Origin: Gammaproteobacteria bacterium UBA5078
GTDB lineage: Bacteria > Pseudomonadota > Gammaproteobacteria > Pseudomonadales > Pseudohongiellaceae
Assembly (NCBI GenBank): GCA_002416505.1
Contig: DIAM01000021.1
Location: 429,118 to 493,117, forward strand
Length of the DNA stretch: 64,000 nucleotides
Direction: 5' to 3'
The notes under the pieces are model-generated. The model was given only the letters and a program-made list of their open reading frames with translations. It had not been told where the DNA came from and made no database searches. Below, one piece after another: positions 17,339 to 27,217 of this stretch (positions are counted from its first letter, which is position 1; every line of letters begins with the position of its first letter). The translations under genes were made by a program, and so were the position numbers.

Positions 17339-17515
17339 ATGGCGACTAAACCCAAGAAGGACCCTGCGTCAGACAATCGCGTCAATCTGGCAGAGCATGT
17401 CGATGCGTTTCTGAAATCCGGCGGCAAAGTAAAGCAGATCCCCTCTGGAATTAGCGGTCAAACAACCACTAGTGGCCCTCGTCAGATCGTCCTGAGTCAT
17501 AAAAGCAACGCCTAG
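17339..17515 (+). CDS. 58-residue SutA-like small protein
   Basis: A short frame of 58 codons starting at ATG 17339, with an AGGAAAAGG-type ribosome site 7-8 nt upstream and a consensus -10 further up. The protein is lysine-rich at the N-terminus, then has a helix plus turn HVDAFLKSGGKVKQIP. That core resembles FLSRGGKVQEI of the Pseudomonas RNA-polymerase-associated factor SutA, but the acidic N-terminal region of SutA is absent. The similarity is my recollection of the SutA sequence and is short, so function is only suggested. Confidence 0.6.
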   Translation: MATKPKKDPASDNRVNLAEHVDAFLKSGGKVKQIPSGISGQTTTSGPRQIVLSHKSNA

Positions 17516-17574
17516 CCTCCACGCTCGCCATTGATTTGATTTAGTGGCGTGCGGCAAACCAAAAATGGTCCTCC

Positions 17575-18474
17575 ATGGACACTCAGAATCTCAAAGCATT
17601 CGTCGCAGTTGCAGAACATCTATCGTTCTCTGCAGCGGCGGAGCAGCTGCATATCACCCAGCCCGCTATCAGTAAGCGCATCCATCTTCTGGAACAACAA
17701 CTGGCCTCCTTGCTCTTCGACAGAGTTGGCAGGCAAGTTTCCTTGACGGAGGCGGGGCGCACTCTGCTTCCACTAGCACAGAATATCCTCGACTCGATAA
17801 ATATGGCCAAACAGGCCGTAGCAGACCTGTCCGGTGAGGTGCGCGGTCAACTGAAACTCATTACAAGTCACCACATTGGCTTGCATAGACTACCGCGCGT
17901 TCTCCGCGAATATTCGCAACGCTATCCACTAGTAGACTTAGATATCAGGTTCATGGATTCCGCCGAAGCCTATGCCGCGGTGCAGAAAGGCGACTCCGAC
18001 CTAGGTATTATTACGCAGGTTGAAGGCATCGATTCTTCGGTGAGTTCTCGTACTATCTGGGCCGACAAAATGCACTTCGTTTCCGCCCGGCAACACCCAT
18101 TGAGCTCACTCGCTAGCGTAAGCCTGAAAGACCTCAGTCTCTATCAGGCCCTGCTACCGGAGCGACGCTTCTACACCACGAAACTAGTAGAGGCCTTGTT
18201 CATGCGCGATCGACTAGACCTCAAGATAAACCTGTCGACCAATTTTTTGGAAACCATCAAGGCACTAATTTCGGCGGGATATGCGTGGGGGGTACTGCCT
18301 GACACGATGCTACACGACGACACTCTTGCTGTGCTGCCTGTTACCGACCTAGATTCTGGCGAGCCAATTCTACTAAGTCGTAACCTCGACTGCATCTACC
18401 ATCGACAGAGATTGATGAGCAATGCAGGCAAGGCCTTCTTCGACCTATTATGTGAGCGCGCAGACCCTCTCTGA
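17575..18474 (+). CDS. LysR-type transcriptional regulator
   Basis: 299 residues. N-terminal helix-turn-helix (FVAVAEHLSFSAAAEQLHITQPAISKRIHLLEQQL, residues ~8-45) and a two-lobe effector domain from ~90. The overall look is of the CysL/CynR/YeiE-type group, but the effector is unknown. No target gene is divergent to it. No clear ribosome site precedes the ATG. Convergent with the TraB/GumN gene, 20 nt between stops. Confidence 0.8.
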   Translation: MDTQNLKAFVAVAEHLSFSAAAEQLHITQPAISKRIHLLEQQLASLLFDRVGRQVSLTEAGRTLLPLAQNILDSINMAKQAVADLSGEVRGQLKLITSHHIGLHRLPRVLREYSQRYPLVDLDIRFMDSAEAYAAVQKGDSDLGIITQVEGIDSSVSSRTIWADKMHFVSARQHPLSSLASVSLKDLSLYQALLPERRFYTTKLVEALFMRDRLDLKINLSTNFLETIKALISAGYAWGVLPDTMLHDDTLAVLPVTDLDSGEPILLSRNLDCIYHRQRLMSNAGKAFFDLLCERADPL

Positions 18475-18494
18475 ACACCCACAACGTGAAGATA

Positions 18495-19388
18495 CTAGTC
18501 GAGTTGACGGACCTGATAGCCCTTATTGCGCAACATGTTCAGAAGCCCGTCTTCGCCGACCAGATGCGCCGCACCCACTAAGACAAATTCGGTATCGGAA
18601 TCACCGAACATCGATTCGATAATTGGCATCCAATTCAGATTACGTTGCACTAACAAGCTGTCGTAGAGCCTAGGGTGCTCCACTTTCATGTCGCGTACGA
18701 AGAGCGAGTCGAGCAACTCGTCGTCTCCACTTCGCCAGGCATCGATCATCTGCTCCATTGACGCTCCCATCTCATCGAACTCTTCCAAAGATAGCCGAAT
18801 AAACTCGCTCTCGTTGCCTACGCCCATATCGGCTATATAACTAATTTGGGCATCGATAGATTCGAGCTCTCCTAAGGCCTTAGCATCGCCAATCGCACGG
18901 GTATTGAAATAGGCATCTACTCCCTGCGGCGTAAAGCCGAGCTTCTGAAACTCAAAAACTTGCAGAGTAGAGACCAACAGACCCGGCTTAAATTTCTCCA
19001 GCATCTGTATCGGCATGCCGATAGTGCCAAGATGATTAGTTAAGGCCTGATAGGTGCTCTCATCCAAGATCGTGCGCAGGCTTCGATCGTCGTTATAGGT
19101 CAACTCCTGTAACAGTCGCGCCTGCACAGACATGTCGCTAAGACCCGCGATATCAGTTTCGAAATAGAGTTGTTCCGATGCCTCGTACGCCGTGTCGAAG
19201 GGCGTAGGCAGAGGATAGTCTGAGGGACGCAATAGGTGCACCGTGCCCCCCAGATAGACGCTTTGCGAGTCTTTCGTCGCAACCCAGACGGAACTCTGTG
19301 CGAGCGCCTGCGCACAAAACGACAGCGCTCCGAGCACTAGGAGTGTGCGCGAAACTGCACCAATGCGGCCAAGAACCTTGCGTTGCAT
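18495..19388 (-). CDS. Exported TraB/GumN family protein
   Basis: 297 residues with an N-terminal hydrophobic signal (~residues 13-30, ending AQA). TraB/GumN hallmarks: the first GxxH-type motif YLGGTVHLL near residue 47 and the C-terminal VLVGAAHLVGEDGLLNML. The family is thought to be metal-dependent proteases (related to Tiki), usually exported in bacteria. AAGG stands about 9 nt before the ATG. Divergent from the DUF6164-like gene. Confidence 0.8.
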   Translation of the reverse strand: MQRKVLGRIGAVSRTLLVLGALSFCAQALAQSSVWVATKDSQSVYLGGTVHLLRPSDYPLPTPFDTAYEASEQLYFETDIAGLSDMSVQARLLQELTYNDDRSLRTILDESTYQALTNHLGTIGMPIQMLEKFKPGLLVSTLQVFEFQKLGFTPQGVDAYFNTRAIGDAKALGELESIDAQISYIADMGVGNESEFIRLSLEEFDEMGASMEQMIDAWRSGDDELLDSLFVRDMKVEHPRLYDSLLVQRNLNWMPIIESMFGDSDTEFVLVGAAHLVGEDGLLNMLRNKGYQVRQLD

Positions 19389-19486
19389 AATATGAGCCTT
19401 ATCGTTTGATTTACAGAGGACTTAGCTTAAAGGTAGCATGCAATCCCAGAAAGTAAAAAAACCCATTCGATCTTCCGAGTCATTCC

Positions 19487-19846
19487 ATGTCAAAACTACT
19501 ATTTCGCTTGCGCAATGTTCCAGAGGACGAAGCCGAAGAAGTAAGGCAATTGCTCGAGGAGCATGACATCGAAACCTATGAGACCGATGCGGGCAATTGG
19601 GGCATCTCCTTGCCTGCCATCTGGCTCGAGAGCGACGAGCAATTCGAGCGCGCGAAGTCTCTACTGGATGACTATCAGTGCGCACGCGCGACCCGCGTAC
19701 GTGCCGAATACGAACAGTTGCGCAGCCAAGGCGAACATCCCTCACTCCTAGATAGACTGCGCGAACAGCCATTGCCGTTCGTCGCCTACTGCGCGGCTAT
19801 CGGCGTGATACTCTATCTCTCCATCAGCAGTTTTTTCAGCTTCTAG
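19487..19846 (+). CDS. DUF6164-like membrane-anchored protein
   Basis: 119 residues. A cytoplasmic N-terminal part begins KLLFRLRNVPEDEAEEVRQLLEEH, followed by ETDAGNWGISLPAIW, a pattern like a small ferredoxin-like (DUF2007-type) domain. One C-terminal transmembrane helix (residues ~98-117) ends FFSF. The DUF6164 name is from memory of the family pattern. Function unknown. Confidence 0.6.
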   Translation: MSKLLFRLRNVPEDEAEEVRQLLEEHDIETYETDAGNWGISLPAIWLESDEQFERAKSLLDDYQCARATRVRAEYEQLRSQGEHPSLLDRLREQPLPFVAYCAAIGVILYLSISSFFSF

Positions 19847-19855
19847 TGCCGCGCA

Positions 19856-20551
19856 CTAAAAGCTAATCTTTAGCGTCTCCAAATTGTCGATTCTACCTTC
19901 CATTACGTCCCCTGGCCGGACGGCACTGACGCCTGCCGGTGTGCCGGTAAAGATCAGATCACCAGGGCGCAAACGGTAGTAGGTGGACAGCTCCGCGATA
20001 AGCTCGGGAATGTTCCAGATTAGATCGCTGATCATGCCTTGCTGGCGAAGCTCGCCGTTGACTAGTAAAGAGATGCTCGCGGCATCGATCTGTCCTGCCT
20101 GCGCCGCGGGGGTAAGCGCCGAGACCGGGGCGGAATTGTCGAAACCCTTTGCCGTATCCCAAGGGCGCGCCTTCTCCTTTGCCTCGGCCTGCAGGTCACG
20201 CCGAGTAAAATCGATACCCACGCCATAGCCATAGATTGCGGCCGTCGCCTCTTTGAGACTAAGTTCCTGTCCCTTAGCGGCCAAAGCCTCACCGGCTAAT
20301 GCCACCACCAACTCGACCTCGTGATGCAGGTCCTGCGTGCGCGATGGAAAGGGTAACGTGACCCCATTGTCCGTCACCGCATTCGCAGGCTTGCTGAAAA
20401 AGAACGGCGACTCGCGCTCTGGGGATCCACCCATCTCCCGCGCATGAGCGGCATAATTGCGGCCGACACAGTAGATACGATTAACGGGAAAGCGCGCAGC
20501 CTGGGCAACGATGGCCACCGAGGGCGTTACGGGATCGAAGAGATATTTCAT
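19856..20551 (-). CDS. Fumarylacetoacetate hydrolase family protein
   Basis: 231 residues with the FAH fold pattern: IYCVGRNYAAHAREMG, the acidic metal ligands in HHEVELVVALAG, YGVGIDFTRRDLQ and LIFTGTPAGVS. Members cleave C-C bonds in acylpyruvates or decarboxylate oxaloacetate. It follows lhr by 47 nt on the same strand. The substrate cannot be read from context because no aromatic catabolism genes adjoin it. Confidence 0.85.
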   Translation of the reverse strand: MKYLFDPVTPSVAIVAQAARFPVNRIYCVGRNYAAHAREMGGSPERESPFFFSKPANAVTDNGVTLPFPSRTQDLHHEVELVVALAGEALAAKGQELSLKEATAAIYGYGVGIDFTRRDLQAEAKEKARPWDTAKGFDNSAPVSALTPAAQAGQIDAASISLLVNGELRQQGMISDLIWNIPELIAELSTYYRLRPGDLIFTGTPAGVSAVRPGDVMEGRIDNLETLKISF

Positions 20552-20598
20552 AGGCTTCCTTCATTGTCGAGTTTAATAGCCGCACAGTGGTGGGCTTG

Positions 20599-23500
20599 CT
20601 AGCGGCCGATATAGGCTCGCAGTCGTGAGGGAAATTCGCGCTGCGTTAGCACCTGTTGCAGCTGCCACTGCTCTTGTTCTTGCACCTCGCGCAGGAATCT
20701 CACCTCGTTTTTCTCTAGCACCGCAAGGGGCAGGCCATCTTTATACAAGACACGGTTTTTCGCAAGTTTTGGCAGACGCGTTTCAGGCAACACTATACCC
20801 AGGAGATTGACCGGGTCCGCCGCGGCGACGCTAACATACTCCGTGGCGCGCTCGGCTGCGTCTTGGTTCTTCGCAAACTGTCTTAGCGTGCTAACCGATT
20901 CGGGCAGGGCGAACTGCTCGCCCGCGATGCCGGCGATAAAGCGCCCTCCTCGAATGCTGCCCTGCAACTCCATGGAGCGCAATTTCTGCAGCAGTATTCG
21001 CCACGGTGGCGCCGCACTCTCGCGCTCGAGTACGCGCTTGAAGAGCACCCCCCAGCGCTGCAAGTAAATCATAATCAGGCGCTCGAGTTGCTCAGCATCG
21101 AGCGTGTTGTCGATAGCCGCACTGGGCAACTGCTCGCGCATCAAGGACCACCGACCCGCATCCTCCACACCGAAGGTAGCCCGGCGCCGCCCATTCGCAT
21201 GGCCGCTGGGCTTGCGTGCGTCGGGAGTCAGCAGCGCGCGTAGGCCAGTGAAGCTATCACTGCTCAAATGCCCCGCGCTGACCATCTCCGCCAAGCCCTG
21301 TTCGAGTTGGCTGCGCAGCAGCCCCGTGCGTCGACTGATCTGATCGAAGAAGCTGGCCCCGTGTTGCCTTATATCGTCTTCGATACGTTGGGCGAGGGGA
21401 CTAAGCGCAAGTTCCTCACGCTCCTGCGTGTCCCACTGGGCATGCGCGAGCCCCTCCCAGATATCCTGATTCGCCCGCAGCATGAGGGTAATAGGGGTGC
21501 TCTTGATCGGGCCAGATTTGCGCACGCTGGCGCTCGCCGCTGTTTTCAGGAAGGGCCGGCTCAGACGCCCCCACATTAGCCTGCCGCTGATACACATCAC
21601 GTCCAACCATGACGGGTCATAGGCGTTGATGCGACTAGGTAGGATATCCGCCTCCCAGAGCGTGGCCGGAGCGGCTAAGCCATCGAGCTTACTGAGGCTG
21701 CGTTGTAGCAAGCCCTGCCCATCGGCATTAGTGGGCACCAACTCGGGTTTGGCCGGCAGGCGCCGCACCTTGACCTCGTGAAGGTCGAACAAGAAGCGCA
21801 TATAGGATTGCTGCGACACGGGCTTAATGCTCTGGCGATGGGATTCGATGGTGTAGCGATGAATGCGCTGCAGCAGGCGGCGCTCACACCACTCCTGCTC
21901 CGGCGCGGGCGCTGAGCCCCCTACTGCCGGGCTGTAAAGCCCACGAAATGCGAAGCCCTCAGTCTCCAGACCAATCAAGGCTACCTCCACCACAGTCGGC
22001 TTCAAGTCCGCCTCCCGCGCGAGACGCTGTGCCGTGACAGGCCCTAGCCCCTCTAGCCGGCGGCGCATGATCTCCCTAAGGGCGTCGTCCTCTTCCCATG
22101 TCTCTTGTGCCAGCGACTCGGGTAAAACTAGCGCCGGCGCGAAATCGGCGGATGGGTAGATGGCCCGCAGACAGGGCAAACGCTCCGCCACTAACCACAG
22201 TGTTTGCGTAGCACAGCGTGCGCTGCAGGCGCGCCCTTGCGCGAGTAATTTCTCGAGGAAGACCTCATAGCGATTCTGCGCGACCTCCTCTGCCGTCATG
22301 AAGCCGACAGAGAACAGGGCATCGTGTAATTCTTCGCTGGAGCGCACCAGCGGCCACGCCTCTTCCCGCACCTGCGCGATCGCGGCGGCGTCCAGTGCGC
22401 TATAGGACTGTGTCTCGGCCGGGTCTAGCCAGCTTCGATTACGGATCGCATTCGTGCGTCGCTCCTCGAAAGGCGCATCGTCTAAGAAGGCATAGGGCCT
22501 TGCGTTGATAATCTCCTGAGCGAAGGGCGAGGGCTCGCGTAGGTCTCGCGCTATCAGGGTGAGCTCGCCACTTTCGATCGCCACCAGCAAGGCATGCAGG
22601 CCCTCGTAGTCCATCGCCTCACTCAGGCAGTCGTTGATCGTCTGCTGCACAAGTGGGTGATCTGGCACCTCACGCTTACCCTGGATGTTTTCGAAGCAGG
22701 CGATTTGGTCGGGAAAAATATGCGCGACAAGATCCTCCGCGTCCATTCTCTGAAACTGCGGCGGTACACGCTTACCATTACGATTGCGTTGAATGGCGAG
22801 GGAGCGTGTCGCATTCCAACGCCAACGCACCTCGAACATCGGCGCATCGAGTAGGGCTTGTACTAGCACGTCTTCGACACTCGCACTCTGCAAGTAAGCA
22901 TAGACTTCTTGTAAGGGAAAACTATGCACCGAGCCCAGCGAGATCACGATACTGTCTTCGTTGGCGGCCGCCTGCAGTTCGAAATTGAAGGTGCGACAGA
23001 AGCGTTTGCGTAGCGCCAACCCCCACGCCCTATTCAGGCGACTACCGAAGGGAGAGTGAATCACGACATGCATATCACCCACCTCGTCGAAGAAGCGTTC
23101 CATTACCAGGGTCTTCTGTGTCGGCATTACCTCCAAGGCGTTGCGACCAGCCTGCAGGTAGTCGACTAATTGCTGCGCGCCCGAAGGGGGCAGGCGCAGG
23201 CTTGTCACTAGCCATTGCACCGCATTGGCCGTGGTGTCGTCACGAATATAGTCATCGATCGTCTCGCGCAACTCGCACAGCGCATGGGAGAGCTCTTCGG
23301 TACGGCCCGGCCCCTCGCCGAACCAGAAGGGAATCGTCGGACGCGCACCCTGGGCATCGCGCACACGCACCTTGAGGCCATCGACTCGCAGCAGTTGCCA
23401 GCTGTGGCTGCCCAGCGTGAAGATGTCTCCGGGCAGGGTCTCCAATGCGAAGTCTTCATTGAGCGAGCCCACCACGATGTCATCCGGGTCCAAGACCACT

Positions 23501-25041
23501 TGATAGTCGAACATGTCGGGTATCGCGCCGCCATTGGTGAGTGCGGTCAGGCGCGCGTTGCGCCTCGCACTGACGCGATTATTGATGACGTCCAGATGCA
23601 GGTAGGCACCCTTGCGGCCTAGGCGCGTCGAATAACCATTGCTAAGCATCTTGACCAATTCATTGAATTCGCTGCGCAGCAAGTCTCGATAGGGCCAAGC
23701 ACCATGGAAGAGCTCGAACAGACTATCGAGACAAAGGCTGCCCTCGCCATCACCCTCACTACTCACGCCGTTCGCCGCCACCTCCGCGACGATCTGCTGG
23801 GCGAGGATGTCCATGGGTTTCTCGGGCATGAGGATGCGGTCGAGCTGGCCCTGCGCGATACAGTTGAGCAGGGCCGTGCACTCGGCCAAGTCATCACGGG
23901 TCAGCGGAAACAGTATGCCTTTGGGCGTGCCGCGCACCGAGTGGCCACTACGCCCCACGCGTTGCAGGAATTTGGCGATACTCTTGGGAGAGGAGAACTG
24001 CACCACTAGATCGACCGAGCCCACATCGATGCCAAGCTCCATGGAGGCGGTGGCCACCAAGACCTTGAGCTTGCCGTCCTTGAGCTTCTGTTCGGCGTTA
24101 TGGCGATGCTCCTTACTCATGCTGCCGTGATGAGAGCTTACCGCACCTTCCCCCAGGCGGTCACCAAGGGCTAGCGCGAGGCGCTCCGAGAGGCGCCGCG
24201 TGTTTACAAAGACCAGCGTCGTGTCATGGGCCTCGATCAATTGCACAAGCCGCAGATAGAGCTCGTCCCACACCTCGTTACTCATAAGGGCGGAAAGGGG
24301 CGAGCCGGGCACCTCTATGCTCACGTCCAGCGCCCGCCTGTGACCGGTATCGACCACCACAGGGGTATTGCCAGGATGATTACCCGCCAGATAGTTCGCA
24401 ACCAAGGCTATCGGGCGCTGAGTGGCCGAAAGACCGATCCGTTGCAGAGGCTTCTGTACTAAACGCTCGAGCCGCTCGATCGACAGCGAAAGATGGGCGC
24501 CCCGCTTATCGCCTAGCAGGGCATGAATCTCATCGACAATGAGCGTATCGACGTGGCGCAGCATCTGGCGGCCACCCTCACTGGTCAGTAGCAAGTATAG
24601 AGACTCGGGAGTTGTCACCAATATATGCGGCGGCGAGCGCAGCATTCTCTGGCGCGCAGTCGGGGTGGTGTCGCCAGTTCGCACCGCCACCGTGATATCG
24701 GCGGGGGCGAAGGCGTCCTGGTGAAGCTGCTGCGCTAGACCCATCAGAGGCAACTCGAGATTGCGCTGAATGTCATTGCTCAGGGCCTTGAGTGGCGAAA
24801 CATAGACGACGAATGTGGCCTGCGGCAATGGACTCTGCTGGGCCTGCCACAGTAAACGGTCTATAACGGCATAGAAGGCCGCTAGGGTCTTGCCGCTGCC
24901 GGTAGGCGCGCTTATCAAGGTGTGTTTACCCGCCTTTATGGCTGGCCATGCCTGTGCCTGCGCCGCAGTCGGGGCGCCATAGCGCTGCGCGAACCACGCG
25001 CTAGCGGCAGGATGGAAGTCAATCAAAGACATGCTAGGCAT
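20599..25041 (-). CDS. lhr: Large ATP-dependent helicase Lhr
   Basis: 1480 residues, the long Lhr form. Superfamily 2 helicase core at the N-terminus: Walker A in SAPTGSGKTLAAF (~45), DEIH box in LIVDEIHALLGDKRGAH (~170), and motif VI in FLQRVGRSGHSVRG (~360). It is followed by the winged-helix and beta-barrel Lhr core and the long C-terminal extension ('Lhr-CTD'). Lhr unwinds DNA:RNA hybrids from 3' to 5' and is linked to DNA repair. The first two Met codons (25041 and 25032) are both possible starts. Confidence 0.95.
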   Translation of the reverse strand: MPSMSLIDFHPAASAWFAQRYGAPTAAQAQAWPAIKAGKHTLISAPTGSGKTLAAFYAVIDRLLWQAQQSPLPQATFVVYVSPLKALSNDIQRNLELPLMGLAQQLHQDAFAPADITVAVRTGDTTPTARQRMLRSPPHILVTTPESLYLLLTSEGGRQMLRHVDTLIVDEIHALLGDKRGAHLSLSIERLERLVQKPLQRIGLSATQRPIALVANYLAGNHPGNTPVVVDTGHRRALDVSIEVPGSPLSALMSNEVWDELYLRLVQLIEAHDTTLVFVNTRRLSERLALALGDRLGEGAVSSHHGSMSKEHRHNAEQKLKDGKLKVLVATASMELGIDVGSVDLVVQFSSPKSIAKFLQRVGRSGHSVRGTPKGILFPLTRDDLAECTALLNCIAQGQLDRILMPEKPMDILAQQIVAEVAANGVSSEGDGEGSLCLDSLFELFHGAWPYRDLLRSEFNELVKMLSNGYSTRLGRKGAYLHLDVINNRVSARRNARLTALTNGGAIPDMFDYQVVLDPDDIVVGSLNEDFALETLPGDIFTLGSHSWQLLRVDGLKVRVRDAQGARPTIPFWFGEGPGRTEELSHALCELRETIDDYIRDDTTANAVQWLVTSLRLPPSGAQQLVDYLQAGRNALEVMPTQKTLVMERFFDEVGDMHVVIHSPFGSRLNRAWGLALRKRFCRTFNFELQAAANEDSIVISLGSVHSFPLQEVYAYLQSASVEDVLVQALLDAPMFEVRWRWNATRSLAIQRNRNGKRVPPQFQRMDAEDLVAHIFPDQIACFENIQGKREVPDHPLVQQTINDCLSEAMDYEGLHALLVAIESGELTLIARDLREPSPFAQEIINARPYAFLDDAPFEERRTNAIRNRSWLDPAETQSYSALDAAAIAQVREEAWPLVRSSEELHDALFSVGFMTAEEVAQNRYEVFLEKLLAQGRACSARCATQTLWLVAERLPCLRAIYPSADFAPALVLPESLAQETWEEDDALREIMRRRLEGLGPVTAQRLAREADLKPTVVEVALIGLETEGFAFRGLYSPAVGGSAPAPEQEWCERRLLQRIHRYTIESHRQSIKPVSQQSYMRFLFDLHEVKVRRLPAKPELVPTNADGQGLLQRSLSKLDGLAAPATLWEADILPSRINAYDPSWLDVMCISGRLMWGRLSRPFLKTAASASVRKSGPIKSTPITLMLRANQDIWEGLAHAQWDTQEREELALSPLAQRIEDDIRQHGASFFDQISRRTGLLRSQLEQGLAEMVSAGHLSSDSFTGLRALLTPDARKPSGHANGRRRATFGVEDAGRWSLMREQLPSAAIDNTLDAEQLERLIMIYLQRWGVLFKRVLERESAAPPWRILLQKLRSMELQGSIRGGRFIAGIAGEQFALPESVSTLRQFAKNQDAAERATEYVSVAAADPVNLLGIVLPETRLPKLAKNRVLYKDGLPLAVLEKNEVRFLREVQEQEQWQLQQVLTQREFPSRLRAYIGR

Positions 25042-25161
25042 CGCTTATAGACGAGAGGATAGTCTAGAGAATAGCCCGCAAGCGTATAAGAATAAAGGGA
25101 AGCGTCCATAGCGCTCGTACCCGCACTAGGATAAAGCGCCTGCGCAACGCGCCGCTGTGGA

Positions 25162-25191
25162 TTGACACACGGGAGCAGATTCGCCTATTGT
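25162..25191 (+). promoter_or_regulatory. Sigma-70 promoter upstream of lepB
   Basis: TTGACA (25162-25167), an 18-bp spacer, then TATTGT (25186-25191), 93 nt before the lepB ATG. The -35 is perfect and the -10 matches at four of six positions. Confidence 0.55.
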
Positions 25192-25283
25192 CCTAGACTC
25201 GTCTTATTGATAGAGACATCGCTTGTGCATGACCGCGGGCCAAAACCTTTGGCGCCGTTGGAAACTAGGAAGCTTAGGCCATC

Positions 25284-25943
25284 ATGAAGAAGTATCTGAC
25301 CGCATTTTGGAGAGAAAACAAGAAGTTCATGCTCTTGCTGCTGACGATCGTCTTCTTCAAAAGCGCCATTGCAGACTTAAACTCGATCTCTGGTCGCTCG
25401 ATGCAGCCCACGCTACTCGATGGCGATAAGGTGTGGGTCAATAAGTTGGCTTACGATATTCGCATTCCCTTCACTGACATCTTCCTAGCCTCCCGGGCCG
25501 ACCCGATCCGTGGCGACATCATTATTATCGATTCAGAGGCCGCCGGGAAACGCCTCGTAAAGCGCATCGTCGGCCTTCCGGGCGACACCATCTATATGCG
25601 CAACAATACCTTAGTAATCAATGGCCAGCCCGCCGATTACGAGGTCATCTCTAGCGACACCGACTCGATGATTATTCGTGAACAACTACTCAATTACTCC
25701 CATGAGGCCATGCTTTCAGAGAGTTTTTCGAGCCGCGTCTCCCGCAGCTTTGGCCCCGAGACAGTCCCCGAGGATCAGTTCTTCGTCCTTGGAGATAATC
25801 GAGACAATAGCGCGGATAGTCGCATCTACAGCTTCATCCCACGCGACCAGATTATTGGCCGCTCCAGCTCTGTCGTTTTCTCTCTGGATAGTGAGCGCAA
25901 CTACCTACCCAGAGCAGACCGCTTCATGACGGGACTACAATAG
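25284..25943 (+). CDS. lepB: Signal peptidase I
   Basis: 219 residues. One N-terminal membrane helix (~residues 15-30), then the catalytic Ser in SGRSMQPTLLDGD, the Lys in KRLVKRIVGLPGD and the conserved GDNRDNSADSR. Removes signal peptides at the periplasmic face. Shorter than E. coli LepB (324), with a single membrane helix. In many proteobacteria lepB sits with lepA and rnc; here it stands alone before the gcv genes. Confidence 0.9.
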   Translation: MKKYLTAFWRENKKFMLLLLTIVFFKSAIADLNSISGRSMQPTLLDGDKVWVNKLAYDIRIPFTDIFLASRADPIRGDIIIIDSEAAGKRLVKRIVGLPGDTIYMRNNTLVINGQPADYEVISSDTDSMIIREQLLNYSHEAMLSESFSSRVSRSFGPETVPEDQFFVLGDNRDNSADSRIYSFIPRDQIIGRSSSVVFSLDSERNYLPRADRFMTGLQ

Positions 25944-26085
25944 CTCAAGCCCCCACCAAGAGGCGCTAGGGCACACATCGCCCTGTTAAACCATTACGCT
26001 TGCGGTTAGAATGTTCGGCTTCATTTTTGCGCCAAGCCTCGCATCTCATACTGCCCTTGCGCACCAGTTATTAGGACTAGAATCA

Positions 26086-27186
26086 GTGGGCCAGCGGACT
26101 CCGCTTTATCAGCAACATCTCATTGCCGGTGCCAAAATCGTCGATTTTGGTGGATGGGACATGCCCATTCAATACCAATCCCTAATCGAAGAGCATCACG
26201 CCGTGCGTCAGCATGCTGGCGTTTTCGATGTTTCGCATATGACGGTCGTGGACATTGGCGGCGCGCAGGCCAAAGACTGGCTGCGCTATCTGCTCGCCAA
26301 TGATGTCGACAAGCTCACAGAGCCGGGGCGCGCGCTCTATAGCGCCATGCTTAACGACAATGGCGGCGTCGTTGACGACCTCATCGTCTACACTATGAGC
26401 GAAGGCTATAGGCTGGTTGTCAATTGCGGCACTCGCGAGAAAGACCTGCGCTGGATGCACACCAAGGCCGAGGGCTTCGATGTCAGCATCGTCGAGCGAC
26501 CCGAACTCGCAATCCTCGCCGTGCACGGCCCCGAGTCCATTAGTAGAGTCTGCGCTCTGCTGTCCCCGGAGCGCGCCGCAGCCGTTGAGAGCCTAGGAAA
26601 TTTCCGAGCACTAGAGTCCGAAGACTGGTTCATCGCCAGAACTGGGTATACCGGAGAGCGTGGACTCGAGCTGATCGTGCCCAACGCCGACGCTCCCGCC
26701 CTGTGGGATGCGCTGCTAGAGAGCGGTGTTAAACCGATCGGACTGGGCGCGCGCGATACCTTGCGCCTGGAGGCCGGCATGAATCTATACGGGCACGACA
26801 TGGACGAGCAGGTCTCTCCACTCGCGGCCAATATGGCGCAAACGATTAGCTGGGAGCCCAGTGATCGCCAGTTCGTCGGCCGCGCCGCAGTAGAGCAGCA
26901 CAAGATCGATCAGTCCGCGGGCAAACTGCCTATCCTGACGGGGCTAGTTCTTGAGGAGCGTGGCGTGTTGCGCGAAGGACTCAGGGTCGTATGCGAGGTC
27001 GATGGTCAGGAGCGCGAAGGCGTGATCACCAGCGGAAGTTTCTCACCGACATTGAAGCATTCCATCGCCTTGGCTAGAATTCCCGCAGGCAGCAGTGCGT
27101 GCCGAGTAGATATACGCGGAAAGCTTACTCCCGTGCGAATCGTCAAACCTAATTTCGTACGTTTTGGCAAAAAGGTTTTTGAATAA
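26086..27186 (+). CDS. gcvT: Glycine cleavage system T protein (aminomethyltransferase)
   Basis: Moves the methylene group from aminomethyl-lipoyl GcvH to tetrahydrofolate, releasing ammonia. I choose GTG at 26086 (366 residues): it has TTAGGA 9 nt upstream and gives the usual start GQRTPLYQQHLIAGAKIVDFGGWDMPIQY. The frame is open to an ATG at 26011, but that 25-residue extension is atypical and lacks a ribosome site. Folate-domain segments AGVFDVSHM and ARTGYTGERGLELI are present. Overlaps nothing; gcvH follows after 31 nt. Confidence 0.95.
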   Translation: MGQRTPLYQQHLIAGAKIVDFGGWDMPIQYQSLIEEHHAVRQHAGVFDVSHMTVVDIGGAQAKDWLRYLLANDVDKLTEPGRALYSAMLNDNGGVVDDLIVYTMSEGYRLVVNCGTREKDLRWMHTKAEGFDVSIVERPELAILAVHGPESISRVCALLSPERAAAVESLGNFRALESEDWFIARTGYTGERGLELIVPNADAPALWDALLESGVKPIGLGARDTLRLEAGMNLYGHDMDEQVSPLAANMAQTISWEPSDRQFVGRAAVEQHKIDQSAGKLPILTGLVLEERGVLREGLRVVCEVDGQEREGVITSGSFSPTLKHSIALARIPAGSSACRVDIRGKLTPVRIVKPNFVRFGKKVFE

Positions 27187-27217
27187 TTTTATCCATATCA
27201 AGCACGAGGATCGTACA

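Noticed and set aside
25944..26085. Possible glycine riboswitch upstream of gcvT
   Set aside because: The leader is only ~75-140 nt and I could not find the conserved glycine aptamer pattern; not supported.
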